In this document: one piece after another, positions 26,730 through 35,828 of the stretch
How the letters are laid out: every line of letters starts with the position of its first letter
Position numbering within the stretch: the first letter of the stretch is position 1
Origin: Mycobacterium sp. 852002-51961_SCH5331710
GTDB taxonomy: Bacteria > Actinomycetota > Actinomycetes > Mycobacteriales > Mycobacteriaceae
Assembly: GCF_001665535.1 (NCBI RefSeq)
Contig: NZ_LZSQ01000038.1
Location: 1-64,000 of the forward strand
Length of the DNA stretch: 64,000 nt
Direction of reading: 5' to 3'
Program-made: the position numbers and the translations under genes
Notes under the pieces: model-generated
Told to the model about the DNA's origin: nothing
The model's input: only the letters and a program-made list of their open reading frames with translations
The model's database searches: none

Positions 26730-28118
26730 ATGACGGTGACCGGAGAGCGTCCCAAGATCCAGCTGGACGACGTCGATTTCAATCGCCGCGACCATCCGGA
26801 CAAGCCGTTGCGGCCGATCCCGCCGGGACGTGACCACTTCGCCCCCCAGTGGCGGCACATGCGCGAGTTCATGTTCGGCGACTGGATCGACATCGACAAG
26901 GAGGTCGAACCCAACGACCTCACGCGCTGGCGCGACGACTACTTCTGGCAGGGCGATGAGTACATGGGCGCCGTGGTCGACGCATTCGAGCGCATCGGCC
27001 ACGAACAAGGACGCGCGCTGTTCGAGCAGGCCCTGACGCAGGGCATCGACTCGGTCGGGGATCCCCCGCAAGAACTCGTCGACCTCTTCGAGCACCTGGA
27101 CGGGCTGCCCGCCCAGTTCGATCTGGTCTCCGCCGAACGGGGCCGGATGCTCGCGATGTCGGCCACCAAGTCGGCCACCACGATCATCCAGGGGTGGGCG
27201 TTCTACGAGACCGCGATGACCGGCGACATCTCGGCGGCCACCGGTGCCACCGGTCGGTTCGCGGACGACGGTCCGCGCCGCTTCATCGAAACCGCGCGGG
27301 TGTTCGCACAATTCACGCTGCCCGACATCTTCGATCGCAACTCCGAGGCGTTTCAGGACGTGGTGCGGGTGCGGTTGATGCACGCACAGGCCAGCCGCGG
27401 GCTACGCCGCAAGTGGGGTGACGACGTCTATCTCAAGTTCGGCGAACCCATTCCGGTGACCTCGCTGCTGGGCTTCGGTAGCGGCATGCTGCTCGGCCGG
27501 CTCGTCGACCACGCATTCGGCCGCGAGCTCACCGCGCAGCAGCTCGAGGATCTCGCCGAGTACTCCTCGTTTTCAGGACAGCTGTGGGGCGCTCCGGAAG
27601 TGCTGCGCTCGCCGGACGGTGTCGACCTGATCAAGTCGTTGAACTACGTTCTGGCCAGGGGTGGCAACCCGTCGCCGTGGCGCGCCCAGCTCGTTGATGC
27701 GATCGCAGGGCCTGCCCACATCGCCACTCTGACGGAGACGTTTCCCGGCTGGGCCAGGAAGCTGGTGGAGCGCTACGCCAACCAGATCACCGCCGCCATT
27801 GCGCTTGCACCGGCCGGCGTCGTGTTCGGATACCGGCAGATCGAGGCCATGATCGCCGGTTCACTCTTCGAACCGCTGGGCTACGACTTCGAGCGTCGAG
27901 TACGGATCTTCGAGAACATCACCAAAGTCAACGTGCGACTCGCGACGCTGGCCGATCGTCTGCCGTGGTCGAATCCGATTCGCGAACAACGGAAGAGGAC
28001 CGGTGCAGCCGCACGTGAACGGATCGCCATGCTGAGCAAGATCGCGGCGGGCCGGAAGATTCCGCTGACCTACACCCATCACGATCGGTCGTTGTCGGGC
28101 GAAACCTTCACCGGCTGA
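26730..28118 (+). CDS. DUF2236 (MpaB-family) oxygenase-like protein
   Basis: 462 residues of the DUF2236/MpaB family, which includes latex-clearing protein and a fungal mycophenolic acid oxygenase and binds b-type heme through conserved histidines. Visible family marks are VRVRLMHAQASRGLRRKWGDD (the R-x2-HA motif, about residue 215) and SATTIIQGWAFYETAMTGD. No signal peptide, so probably cytoplasmic or membrane-associated. Substrate unknown. GGAGAGTGAG precedes the ATG. Confidence 0.82.
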   Translation: MTVTGERPKIQLDDVDFNRRDHPDKPLRPIPPGRDHFAPQWRHMREFMFGDWIDIDKEVEPNDLTRWRDDYFWQGDEYMGAVVDAFERIGHEQGRALFEQALTQGIDSVGDPPQELVDLFEHLDGLPAQFDLVSAERGRMLAMSATKSATTIIQGWAFYETAMTGDISAATGATGRFADDGPRRFIETARVFAQFTLPDIFDRNSEAFQDVVRVRLMHAQASRGLRRKWGDDVYLKFGEPIPVTSLLGFGSGMLLGRLVDHAFGRELTAQQLEDLAEYSSFSGQLWGAPEVLRSPDGVDLIKSLNYVLARGGNPSPWRAQLVDAIAGPAHIATLTETFPGWARKLVERYANQITAAIALAPAGVVFGYRQIEAMIAGSLFEPLGYDFERRVRIFENITKVNVRLATLADRLPWSNPIREQRKRTGAAARERIAMLSKIAAGRKIPLTYTHHDRSLSGETFTG

Positions 28119-28159
28119 AGGTGTTTGCCGATTCGGAAGAGGCCACCGCGGAGCCGGTG
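28109..28159. terminator. Inverted repeat between convergent DUF2236 and DUF1906 genes
   Basis: CACCGGCT (28109-28116) and AGCCGGTG (28152-28159) are perfect 8-bp arms enclosing 35 bases that contain a second small stem (CCGATTCGG). It overlaps the stop of the DUF2236 gene. Confidence 0.4.
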
Positions 28160-28160
28160 C

Positions 28161-28970
28161 TCACGGATGCAGGTTCCACTGGCCGCAGTCCTGGGCCAGC
28201 ACGTCGTTGACATCGACGCGGATTCCGCCGACGACCGGGCCGGGGTTCGAGGCGGTGTCGATGACCCGTTGATAGAGCACCGCGGCCGGGTAGATCTGAC
28301 CCTTCGACCAAGACCTGGTCTGCCACGCCCATACGCGGCCGGGTGTGCCCGAACGACCGATGACGCCGTCGGCCGCCGCCCACTGACAGGCATTGATCCC
28401 GCCGTAGATCCCGGTGCGCTGCACGCCGATCACGGAGTTGATTCCCCGGAACCACGGCAACGCCAGGTTGGTCCACGCGTTGCGGTCGATGTCGTCGTCG
28501 ATGCTGAAGAAGATCGGCGCGCTCTTGCCGCCGCCGGCCGCGGTGTGCAACTGCCATGCGGTGCGCGCATCCGCGATGCCGCCGGCATATCCGCGGGTGA
28601 AGTCCGAAGGTGCTGTTCCGCCGGGCTTTCCGTATTGATAGTTGCTGACGATGACCAGACCGGCGGCGTTCAGTGACCGGGCGTACGGCAGGGTGATCGG
28701 TTTGGCGCCGAAGTTCGAACCGGGACGCGAGGTCGATACGTAGTTGATCACCCCGGAGTGGCCGGCGGCGCGGATGTCTTGAGCCGGGATCTGACGCGCG
28801 GCGAAGTCGATCAGTGTCGGAGCGGCGGCCGACGCGAGGGGTGCTCCGACGCTCGCTGCCGCGGCGCCAAGACCGGCCAACGCCGACATCGCAGCGGCAT
28901 AACGCAGCGCCTCACGGCGGGAAACCGGGTGCGAGCGGCGCTCGTTCGGAACCCACGGCGTCTCCCGCAC
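28161..28970 (-). CDS. Tat-exported DUF1906 glycoside-hydrolase-like protein (Rv2525c-like)
   Basis: 269 residues with a twin-arginine signal (SRREALRYAAAMSALAGLGAAAA, cleavage after ASAA near residue 50) and a DUF1906 TIM-barrel domain (LIDFAARQIPAQDIRAAG, GVINYVSTSRPG, PIFFSIDDDI, GIYGGINACQWA, GIRVDVNDVL). It is close to Rv2525c, a Tat substrate whose loss alters beta-lactam sensitivity. Acidic residues in SIDDDID are candidates for catalysis on a cell-wall glycan. GTG 28970 stands 6 bases after a TAACTT -10, so it is probably leaderless. Confidence 0.88.
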   Translation of the reverse strand: MRETPWVPNERRSHPVSRREALRYAAAMSALAGLGAAAASVGAPLASAAAPTLIDFAARQIPAQDIRAAGHSGVINYVSTSRPGSNFGAKPITLPYARSLNAAGLVIVSNYQYGKPGGTAPSDFTRGYAGGIADARTAWQLHTAAGGGKSAPIFFSIDDDIDRNAWTNLALPWFRGINSVIGVQRTGIYGGINACQWAAADGVIGRSGTPGRVWAWQTRSWSKGQIYPAAVLYQRVIDTASNPGPVVGGIRVDVNDVLAQDCGQWNLHP

Positions 28971-28976
28971 GCGGGC

Positions 28977-28982
28977 AAGTTA
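28977..28982 (-). promoter_or_regulatory. -10 element of the DUF1906 gene
   Basis: Minus-strand TAACTT ends 6 bases before the GTG start; leaderless spacing. Confidence 0.5.
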
Positions 28983-29084
28983 ACAGAGTGACAGATGTGA
29001 ACAACGGAGCCACGCCGGGGCGAACCGCCTTTACAGCAGATCCGTGATCGCTTTGAGTCCCGGGGGCACGGCTCAACCGATTCT

Positions 29085-29112
29085 TTGACAGCTGTCAGAA
29101 ATCGGGTAGCGT
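29085..29112 (+). promoter_or_regulatory. Promoter with palindromic operator for the monooxygenase-TetR-hydrolase operon
   Basis: -35 TTGACA (29085-29090) and -10 TAGCGT (29107-29112) are 16 bases apart. The -35 is part of the perfect 12-bp palindrome TGACAGCTGTCA (29086-29097), a natural site for the TetR protein encoded two genes in. Confidence 0.65.
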
Positions 29113-29147
29113 GCCGGGTGACGGAGTTCACGACGAGGGTAGGCACC

Positions 29148-30518
29148 ATGGCTTCATCACCCACTGCGGCAATCATCGGGGCGGGCATCAGCGGCTTGAC
29201 CACCGGTAAGAATCTCGCGGACGCCGGTATCGAGTACGACTGCTTCGAGTCGTCCGACCGGATCGGCGGCAACTGGGCGTTCCGTAATCCGAACGGCCAC
29301 TCCAGCGCCTACCGGTCATTGCACATCGATACCTCGCGTGAGTGCCTGTCGTTCCGCGACTTCCCGATGCGCGCCGACCTCCCCGACTTCCCGCATCACT
29401 CGCAGGTCAAGGAGTACCTGGACGACTACGCCGAAACCTTCGGCCTGCTGGACCGCATTCAATTCCAGAACGAGGTCAAGCACGCGCGGCGCCTGCCCCA
29501 CGGCGGTTGGGAACTCGACACCGCGGACGGACAGACGCGGCGCTACGACGTCCTGGTCGTGGCGAACGGGCATCATTGGGATCCGCGCACACCCGATTTC
29601 CCGGGCGAGTTCACCGGTGAGAGCATCCACGCCCACTCCTACATCGACCCCACCGAACCGCTGGATCTGCGCGGTAAGCGCATCGTCGTGGTCGGCATCG
29701 GCAACTCGGCGGCCGACCTGGTCTCCGAGCTCTCCCAGAAGTCCTGGCGCAACACGGTTTATCTCTCGACGCGCTCCGGTGCATGGGTGGTGCCCAAGTA
29801 CATCTTCGGCAAGACCGCCGACAAGGTCGCGCGCTCGCTGCCGGTGATCCCGCTGGCGTGGCAGCGGCGTGCGATGCAGCCGTTCGCCAAGCTGATGTTC
29901 GGAGATCCCGAGAACTACGGCCTACCCAAACCCAATCATCGCTTCCTCGAGGCGCACCCCACCCAATCCGCCGAACTGCTGATGCGGTTGGGGTCCGGCG
30001 ACGCGACCGCCAAACCGAATATCGAACGCTTGGACGGGCGTTCGGTGGTGTTCGTCGACGGCACGTCCGTGGAGGCCGACGTCATCATCTACGCGACGGG
30101 ATACAACATCACGTTCCCGTTTTTCGACCGCAGCTTCCTAGAGGCCCCCGACAACCGGCTGCCGCTCTACAAGCGGATCCTCAAACCGGGTATCGACGAT
30201 CTGCTCTTCATGGGATTCGCTCAGGCGGTGCCGACGCTCTTCCCGTTCGTGGAGTGCCAGGCCCGGTTGGTCGCCGCGTATCTCGCAGGCACCTACCGGC
30301 CCCCGTCCGAACCCGAGATGTGGCGGATCATCGCCGCGGACGAACGCAAATACGTCGGGCACTTCGCCGACAAACCGCGACACACCCAGCAGGTGGACTA
30401 CTGGGATTACGAACGCGACATGCGCAAGCGCGAGCTGCCTGCGGGGCGGAAGCGTGTCGAGAAACTCGGACCGGTGCAGCTGGCGGGCCGGGCGCGCGAG
30501 GCTGCCGGTGCCGCCTGA
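29148..30518 (+). CDS. Flavin-containing (Baeyer-Villiger-type) monooxygenase
   Basis: NADPH/FAD monooxygenase of 456 residues. FAD-binding AAIIGAGISGLTTGKNLADAG, second dinucleotide motif IVVVGIGNSAADLVSEL, and the FMO-type signature region FPGEFTGESIHAHSY (about residues 150-165) place it with FMO/BVMO enzymes; a late YATGYN matches the family ATG motif. It would add oxygen to a ketone, sulfide or amine. ATG 29148 is preferred to the frame start at 29085, which would put coding sequence over the promoter. The last 11 bases overlap the TetR gene. Confidence 0.87.
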   Translation: MASSPTAAIIGAGISGLTTGKNLADAGIEYDCFESSDRIGGNWAFRNPNGHSSAYRSLHIDTSRECLSFRDFPMRADLPDFPHHSQVKEYLDDYAETFGLLDRIQFQNEVKHARRLPHGGWELDTADGQTRRYDVLVVANGHHWDPRTPDFPGEFTGESIHAHSYIDPTEPLDLRGKRIVVVGIGNSAADLVSELSQKSWRNTVYLSTRSGAWVVPKYIFGKTADKVARSLPVIPLAWQRRAMQPFAKLMFGDPENYGLPKPNHRFLEAHPTQSAELLMRLGSGDATAKPNIERLDGRSVVFVDGTSVEADVIIYATGYNITFPFFDRSFLEAPDNRLPLYKRILKPGIDDLLFMGFAQAVPTLFPFVECQARLVAAYLAGTYRPPSEPEMWRIIAADERKYVGHFADKPRHTQQVDYWDYERDMRKRELPAGRKRVEKLGPVQLAGRAREAAGAA

Positions 30519-31137
30519 GTCGACGCAGACCTCGCGGCGCAACGCACGCCGGCCACAGGCGCGCGGCGACGAGAGCAGGCTCCGGCTCCTCGAGGCGTTC
30601 GAGGAACAACTGCAGAGCCATTCGCTTGCCGACATCAGCGTCGCGGAGGTCGCGAAGGCCGCGGGCCTGAAACGGCCGGCGTTCTACTTCTACTTCGCCG
30701 GAAAACACGAAGTTGTCACCGAACTGCTCGCCGGGATATTTCAGGACGACGTCTTCGCGATCGGTGGCTTTCTGGCGGGCGGTGGTGATCCGCGAAAGTC
30801 GGTGGCCGACGCCATGACTCGGACGTTCGAATCGTGGCACACCCACCGCACGCTGTTCCGGGCGATGCTCGACGCCCGTGACTCCGACCCCGAGGCGAGG
30901 GCGATCTGGGACCAGTGGCTCGCTCGCTACGAGGAGTTCGTCTGCGACTTCATCGCCACCCAGCCGACCATCGACATCCCCGACGCCCGGGCCCTGGCCC
31001 ACGCGCTGATCACCATGAACGAACGGGTACTCGACCGCCACATCCGTTCCGACGACGGACCGGAGGCTGCCGGTCCGCTGCTCGCGGCGGTCATCCACAT
31101 CTGGCACACGGCGTTGTTCGGAGGAACGACACGATGA
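30508..31137 (+). CDS. TetR-family regulator
   Basis: 209 residues; helix-turn-helix ISVAEVAKAAGLKRPAFYFYFAGKHEVVTELL, then an all-helical ligand domain. GTG 30508 overlaps the monooxygenase stop; an earlier in-frame GTG at 30454 is possible. Its stop overlaps the hydrolase ATG. It probably represses the operon through the palindrome at 29086-29097. Confidence 0.87.
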   Translation: MPPESTQTSRRNARRPQARGDESRLRLLEAFEEQLQSHSLADISVAEVAKAAGLKRPAFYFYFAGKHEVVTELLAGIFQDDVFAIGGFLAGGGDPRKSVADAMTRTFESWHTHRTLFRAMLDARDSDPEARAIWDQWLARYEEFVCDFIATQPTIDIPDARALAHALITMNERVLDRHIRSDDGPEAAGPLLAAVIHIWHTALFGGTTR

Positions 31138-32060
31138 CGTCAACCCCCATCCGGATACCGGTCGACGGCGGTTTCATTGCGGCGCACCACTTCTCCGCGA
31201 CGACGGATGCGATGACCGGCCCGGCAGGGCGCCCCTGCGTCGTCATGGCGCACGGCCTGGGTGCGACCCAGGACAGCGGGCTGTTCGCGTTCGCCGAGGC
31301 GCTGGCCGACGCCGGCGGCGAGGTCGTGACGTTCGACTACCGTCACTTCGCCGAATCCTCCGGAGAACCACGGCAATTGATCGCGCTGTCCCGGCAGGTC
31401 CACGACTATCACGCGGTGATCGACCACGCCCGGCGGCTCGAGAGCGTGGACCCGGCGCGAATCGTCGCGTGGGGTGTGTCGCTGTCCGGCGGGCATGTCA
31501 TCCGCGTCGCCGCCGGTGACCCCCACCTGGCCGGAGTCATCTCGCTGACACCGGCAACGGACGGCCTACCGGTCGTGGCCCAGTCGCTGCGAACGCTCGG
31601 TCCCCGGTACGTCCTGCGAATGATGACCTATGGCGCACGCGATGTCGCCGCCAAGCTGCTCCGCCGCCCGCCCGTGCTCATCCCGATCGTCGGCGCGCCG
31701 GGTGAGGTGGCCGGCTTGAGCGCCGAAGGAGCGGTCGACGGGATGTTCCGCATCGCCGGGCCCAGCTGGCGCAACGAGTTCGCCGCCCGGCTGGTCTTGG
31801 TCATGGGCGGCTACCGGCCGATCTCGAGCGCCAAACGCGTGACGTGTCCGACCCTTGTGCAGATCGCCGATGAGGACCGCACCGCCCCACCGGCACCGGC
31901 GACCGCGGCGGCGACGCGGATGCGGGCGACGGTCCATCACTACCCCTGCGACCACTTCGACGTGTACCCCGGCGCCCGGTGGCATGAGCGCGTCGTCAAC
32001 GATCAGATCGCCTTCCTGCGGCGCATTTTCGCGTCGAGCAGGGATCACCGCGCCGCGTAA
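31134..32060 (+). CDS. Alpha/beta hydrolase
   Basis: 308 residues. VVMAHGLGATQDSGL (oxyanion), nucleophile region VAWGVSLSGGHVI, and CDHFDVYPG with the likely catalytic His. ATG 31134 overlaps the TetR stop (ATGA) and is preceded by GGAGG. With the monooxygenase it would fit a two-step route in which a Baeyer-Villiger ester is hydrolysed; this is inference from context. Confidence 0.85.
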   Translation: MTSTPIRIPVDGGFIAAHHFSATTDAMTGPAGRPCVVMAHGLGATQDSGLFAFAEALADAGGEVVTFDYRHFAESSGEPRQLIALSRQVHDYHAVIDHARRLESVDPARIVAWGVSLSGGHVIRVAAGDPHLAGVISLTPATDGLPVVAQSLRTLGPRYVLRMMTYGARDVAAKLLRRPPVLIPIVGAPGEVAGLSAEGAVDGMFRIAGPSWRNEFAARLVLVMGGYRPISSAKRVTCPTLVQIADEDRTAPPAPATAAATRMRATVHHYPCDHFDVYPGARWHERVVNDQIAFLRRIFASSRDHRAA

Positions 32061-32074
32061 CCGCCGGTGTGCTG

Positions 32075-32527
32075 TTAACCGATCTGCTTGGTGTAGTGGA
32101 TCCGGTCGTAGCCGTCGGTGCGGCCGCGCCCCGTCTCGACATAGCCGTGGCGAGCGTAGAACGCCTGGTTCTCGGTCATCAGCCGGTGGGTGTACAGCCG
32201 CACCTCGACGAGCCCGAACTCGCGAGCGTCGTCCTCCGCACGGGCGAGCAGCCGAGCGCCGAAGCCGTGCCTTTGCGCGCTCGGCGCGACGGCGACGGTG
32301 TCCAGAAGCAGATGGTCGTCGTGCACCTCGTTGACGAGCGCCCCGACGATTGCGCCGTCCGCATCCAGTACCCACACCCGCGACGACGCCACGACGGACG
32401 CATAGTCCGCGAGCATCGGCGCCGGCGGTTTCCCGATCCGGGCGACGTACTTGCCGAATGACTCGTGCACGAGCTGCTCGACCGCCCGCGCATCGGCCCG
32501 TGTGGCACGTCGGAGCTGAACCTGCAC
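32075..32527 (-). CDS. GNAT-family N-acetyltransferase
   Basis: 150 residues with a GNAT fold: N-terminal LRRATRADARAVEQLVHESFG, acetyl-CoA loop AQRHGFGARLLARAE (a variant of Q/R-x2-G-x-G/A) and the C-terminal YTHRLMTENQAFYARHGYVETGRG. Small-molecule or protein substrate unknown. It converges on the hydrolase gene with a 14-base gap. Confidence 0.86.
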   Translation of the reverse strand: MQVQLRRATRADARAVEQLVHESFGKYVARIGKPPAPMLADYASVVASSRVWVLDADGAIVGALVNEVHDDHLLLDTVAVAPSAQRHGFGARLLARAEDDAREFGLVEVRLYTHRLMTENQAFYARHGYVETGRGRTDGYDRIHYTKQIG

Positions 32528-32747
32528 GCGACGGACATTACGGCGGCGACATCCGCCGTCATCAATCGGACAGATCTTTCAGGGTTAGCGACCGCCCAAA
32601 TCGTCAATACCCCTCGGCGTCGAAGACGCCCCCGTCTCCGGCTCGACGCGCGTACGTCGAACATGTCGGAATCGACGAGGTGAGTCATAGACGGACTGGT
32701 GGAGCCCGCCGGCGAATCGCTGCGCTCCGAACACCGCACCATTACCG

Positions 32748-32766
32748 CGGTCCGCGCGCCGGACCG
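32748..32766 (+). promoter_or_regulatory. Inverted repeat in the leader of the PKS cluster
   Basis: The 250 bases from 32528 hold no gene. CGGTCCG (32748-32754), five bases and CGGACCG (32760-32766) form a perfect repeat 11 bases before the first cluster ATG. It could be an operator or a hairpin that limits translation. Confidence 0.4.
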
Positions 32767-32777
32767 TAGGACCTGAC

Positions 32778-34067
32778 ATGCCCGCAGCCGTCGCCATCGA
32801 CTTCTTTCTCGCCCTCGCCGTCATCCTCGTCGCATGCCGGGTCGTCGGCCTGATCGCCCAACGCCTGGGTCAACCGCAGGTCGTCGGCGAGATGATCGCC
32901 GGTGTCATCCTCGGCCCGTCGCTGCTGGGGCGAATTGCCCCCGGCCTTCAGGCCGAACTGTTTCCCTCGGGCGAGGCGAACGTCGTGTTGTACACCGCCG
33001 CGCAGATCGGCCTCGTCCTCTACATGTTCCTCGTGGGGCTCAACTTCGACGTCGACCTGATCAAACACCGCGCAGGCACCGCGGCGACCGTCTCGGCCGC
33101 GGGCATCTTCGCCCCCCTCGTCCTCGGGGCGCTCGTCGCGATCCCGTTGATGACCGGAGACGACTTCTTCGGTGAGGGCGTCACACCGCTCATGGCGATG
33201 TTGTTCCTCGGCGCCTCGATCGCGATCACGGCGTTCCCGATGCTCGCCCGAATCATCTTCGAAACCCGGCTCACCGGAACGAGTCTGGGCACGCTCGCGC
33301 TCGCCTGCGGCGCGACCGACGACGCGATCTCGTGGTGCATCCTCGCCGTCGTGCTCGCCATCCACCAGGGCGACCCGACGATCGCCTTGATCGCCATCGT
33401 CGGCGGCGCGGCCTACACCGTGCTGCTGCTCACCGCGGGCCGCAGGGCGCTCGGTGTGTTCGGCACCATGACCGAACGCCGGAACACCGTGACTCCCACG
33501 ATGTTGAGCGTCGTGCTGATCCTTCTCATGGGCTGCGCCTGGTTCACCGATGTCATCGGGATCTACGCGATCTTCGGCGCGTTCGTCCTCGGCGTCGCCA
33601 TGCCGTCCGGTTTGTTCGCCAAGAAGATCACCGACTCCCTCGAACCGCTCACCACCACGTTCCTTCTGCCGTTGTTCTTCGTCTACTCCGGGCTCAACAC
33701 CGAAATCGGCCTCGTGAACACGCCGACGCTGTGGGCGGTGACGCTGGGTATCCTCGTCGTGGCCATTGCGGGCAAGGGACTGGCCTGCACGCTGGCCGCG
33801 CGGTTGCGGAAGGTGCCGCTGCGGGAGTCCGTCGCGCTCGGGTCGTTGATGAACGCACGCGGGTTGATCGAGCTCATCCTGCTCAACATCGGCCTCGAGG
33901 CGGGCATCATCACCCCGACCCTGTTCACGATCCTGGTGTTGGTCGCCATCATCACCACCCTGATGGCGACGCCGATCTTCAACTATGTCTACGGGCGCCA
34001 CCGGACTCCGGTCGATGCCTCGCCGCAGCAGGCGGATTTGGCGGGCGTAGCCGCCGAGGGAAGGTGA
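32778..34067 (+). CDS. CPA2-family cation/proton antiporter
   Basis: 429 residues, about 12 membrane helices, CPA2 (KefB/NapA-like) family. LIAQRLGQPQVVGEMIAGVILGPSLLG at the N-terminus is the family signature, and ACGATDDAISWCILAVV carries the adjacent acidic pair (Asp-Asp) of electrogenic CPA2 antiporters. No C-terminal TrkA-N domain. First gene of the PKS cluster, 6 bases before the next; such antiporters occur in some polyketide clusters where they are proposed to support export or self-protection. Confidence 0.88.
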   Translation: MPAAVAIDFFLALAVILVACRVVGLIAQRLGQPQVVGEMIAGVILGPSLLGRIAPGLQAELFPSGEANVVLYTAAQIGLVLYMFLVGLNFDVDLIKHRAGTAATVSAAGIFAPLVLGALVAIPLMTGDDFFGEGVTPLMAMLFLGASIAITAFPMLARIIFETRLTGTSLGTLALACGATDDAISWCILAVVLAIHQGDPTIALIAIVGGAAYTVLLLTAGRRALGVFGTMTERRNTVTPTMLSVVLILLMGCAWFTDVIGIYAIFGAFVLGVAMPSGLFAKKITDSLEPLTTTFLLPLFFVYSGLNTEIGLVNTPTLWAVTLGILVVAIAGKGLACTLAARLRKVPLRESVALGSLMNARGLIELILLNIGLEAGIITPTLFTILVLVAIITTLMATPIFNYVYGRHRTPVDASPQQADLAGVAAEGR

Positions 34068-34073
34068 TCTCCA

Positions 34074-35828
34074 GTGCGAGAGAGACTGTCAGAACTCAGC
34101 CCCGAGGCCAGGGCCGCACTCGCCCGCAAGATCCGAAACCAGTTGTCCAACAGCGCAACCGCCGACACCGAGCACGATGTCGCCGTCATCGGTGGCGGCG
34201 CCGCCGCGCTGACCCTCGCGCTGGAGCTACGCTCCGCACGCCCGGGAATCCGGATCGTGCTCATCGAACCGACTGAGCGTCCCGTTCCCGAGATCACCCA
34301 CACCGTGGGGGAGTCGACCGTCGAGGTGTCCGCGCACTATCTGCGCGAACGCCTCGGCCTGGCCGACCACCTGAACACCGAGCAGATCCGCAAGATGGGG
34401 CTGCGGATATTCTTCTCGCACAATGACAATACCGACATCGCAAGACGCGTCGAACTCGGCAGCTCCTCGTTCGTGCCCCAGGTGACCTATCAGATCGACC
34501 GCGGCAGGCTCGAGAACGAACTGGCCCGCCGGTGTGCGGCAGAGAGGATCGCGGTCGTCCGCGGGCGCGTGCGCGCCGTGGAATTCGTCGACGACGGCCA
34601 CACCGTCTGCTACCAGGACGGCGACGACACGATGCGCACGACGGCACGTTGGGTCGTCGACGCGTCCGGACGGAACCGGACGCTGTCGCGCCAGCTGAAC
34701 CTCAAGCGCGCCACCGACCACCATTGCAACGCGGCCTGGTTCCGCGTCAAGGCCGAACTCGACGTCGGACGGTGGAGCGACGACGTCGATTGGCAGTCGC
34801 GACTCGTCGAGGGCGACCGGGCGTTGTCGACGAATCACCTGATGGGCGAGGGCTATTGGGTGTGGCTCATCCGCCTCGCCTCCGGCGCCACCAGCGTCGG
34901 CATCGTCGCCGACCCGGACTTTCACGCGTTCGACGAGTTCAACACGCTGGACAAGGCCAAGGCGTGGATTCGCGAACACGAGCCGCAGTGCGCGGACGAG
35001 ATCGCCCGATACGACGACCAGATCATGGACTTCAGGGTGATGAAGCACTACAGCCACGCCGCCACGAAGGTCTTCGACGGCGCGGCCCGCTGGTGCCTCA
35101 CCGGCGACGCCGGCGTGTTCCTCGACCCGCTGTACTCCTCGGGGCTGGACCTGGTCGCGATCGGCAACGGCCTCATCGCCGACATGGTCGTGCGCGACCT
35201 CGACGGCGAGGACGTCGTCGCCAGGGCGGCCATCAGCGATTCGCTGTTCCGGTCACTTTCCGACATGTGGCTTGCGGTGTACGAGCGGCAGTACACGCTC
35301 ATGGGAACGCCGACCGTGATGTCGGCCAAGATCATCTGGGACGTCGCGTTCTACTGGGGGTTCATCGGCCTGCTCTACCGCAACGGCCGATTCGTCAGCG
35401 TCGCCGACGATCCGACCGTCGTGCCGCACCTCGACGGGTTGATCGCGCTGAGCAACCGCGTGCAACGGTTCTTCCGCGAGTGGGCCGCGGTCGAGGGGCG
35501 CGAATCGTCCGTGGTGTTCGTCGACCTGTACTCGCCGCTGAACTTCATGGTGACACTGCACGAGGCGATGATGGAACCGGCGCCCGACTTCGCCGACCGG
35601 TTCGACGCGAACGGCCGATTGTTGCGGCAACTGGCGGGTCAACTCGTCGAGACCGTGCTCGCCGACAAATCCGCGCTGTTCGACGACGACGCCGCCGTCG
35701 CGCAGGTCCAGGAGTGGCAACGCGATGCCCTGCTGAGGGAACTCCGCTCCGTCTATCGCCAAGAGCAGCACAACAATCCGGTCAGTTCCGGCTGGATTTC
35801 CACCGCTATCCGTGAGTTGCAGGTATGA
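34074..35828 (+). CDS. Flavin-dependent halogenase-like FAD enzyme of the PKS cluster
   Basis: 584 residues. FAD-binding AVIGGGAAALTLALEL (about 37-52), the GExT motif as VGESTVE (about 78-84), WVWLIR at 262-267 in the place of the halogenase WxWxIP, and GDAGVFLDPLYSSGLDL, the F-x-x-P-x-x-S-x-G stretch of PltA-type halogenases that act on carrier-bound substrates. Arg instead of Pro in WxWxI(P) and no obvious catalytic Lys leave open a hydroxylase or oxidase role. The N-terminus LSPEARAALARKIRNQL resembles docking/linker helices of PKS/NRPS proteins. GTG start; stop overlaps the PKS ATG. Confidence 0.78.
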   Translation: MRERLSELSPEARAALARKIRNQLSNSATADTEHDVAVIGGGAAALTLALELRSARPGIRIVLIEPTERPVPEITHTVGESTVEVSAHYLRERLGLADHLNTEQIRKMGLRIFFSHNDNTDIARRVELGSSSFVPQVTYQIDRGRLENELARRCAAERIAVVRGRVRAVEFVDDGHTVCYQDGDDTMRTTARWVVDASGRNRTLSRQLNLKRATDHHCNAAWFRVKAELDVGRWSDDVDWQSRLVEGDRALSTNHLMGEGYWVWLIRLASGATSVGIVADPDFHAFDEFNTLDKAKAWIREHEPQCADEIARYDDQIMDFRVMKHYSHAATKVFDGAARWCLTGDAGVFLDPLYSSGLDLVAIGNGLIADMVVRDLDGEDVVARAAISDSLFRSLSDMWLAVYERQYTLMGTPTVMSAKIIWDVAFYWGFIGLLYRNGRFVSVADDPTVVPHLDGLIALSNRVQRFFREWAAVEGRESSVVFVDLYSPLNFMVTLHEAMMEPAPDFADRFDANGRLLRQLAGQLVETVLADKSALFDDDAAVAQVQEWQRDALLRELRSVYRQEQHNNPVSSGWISTAIRELQV

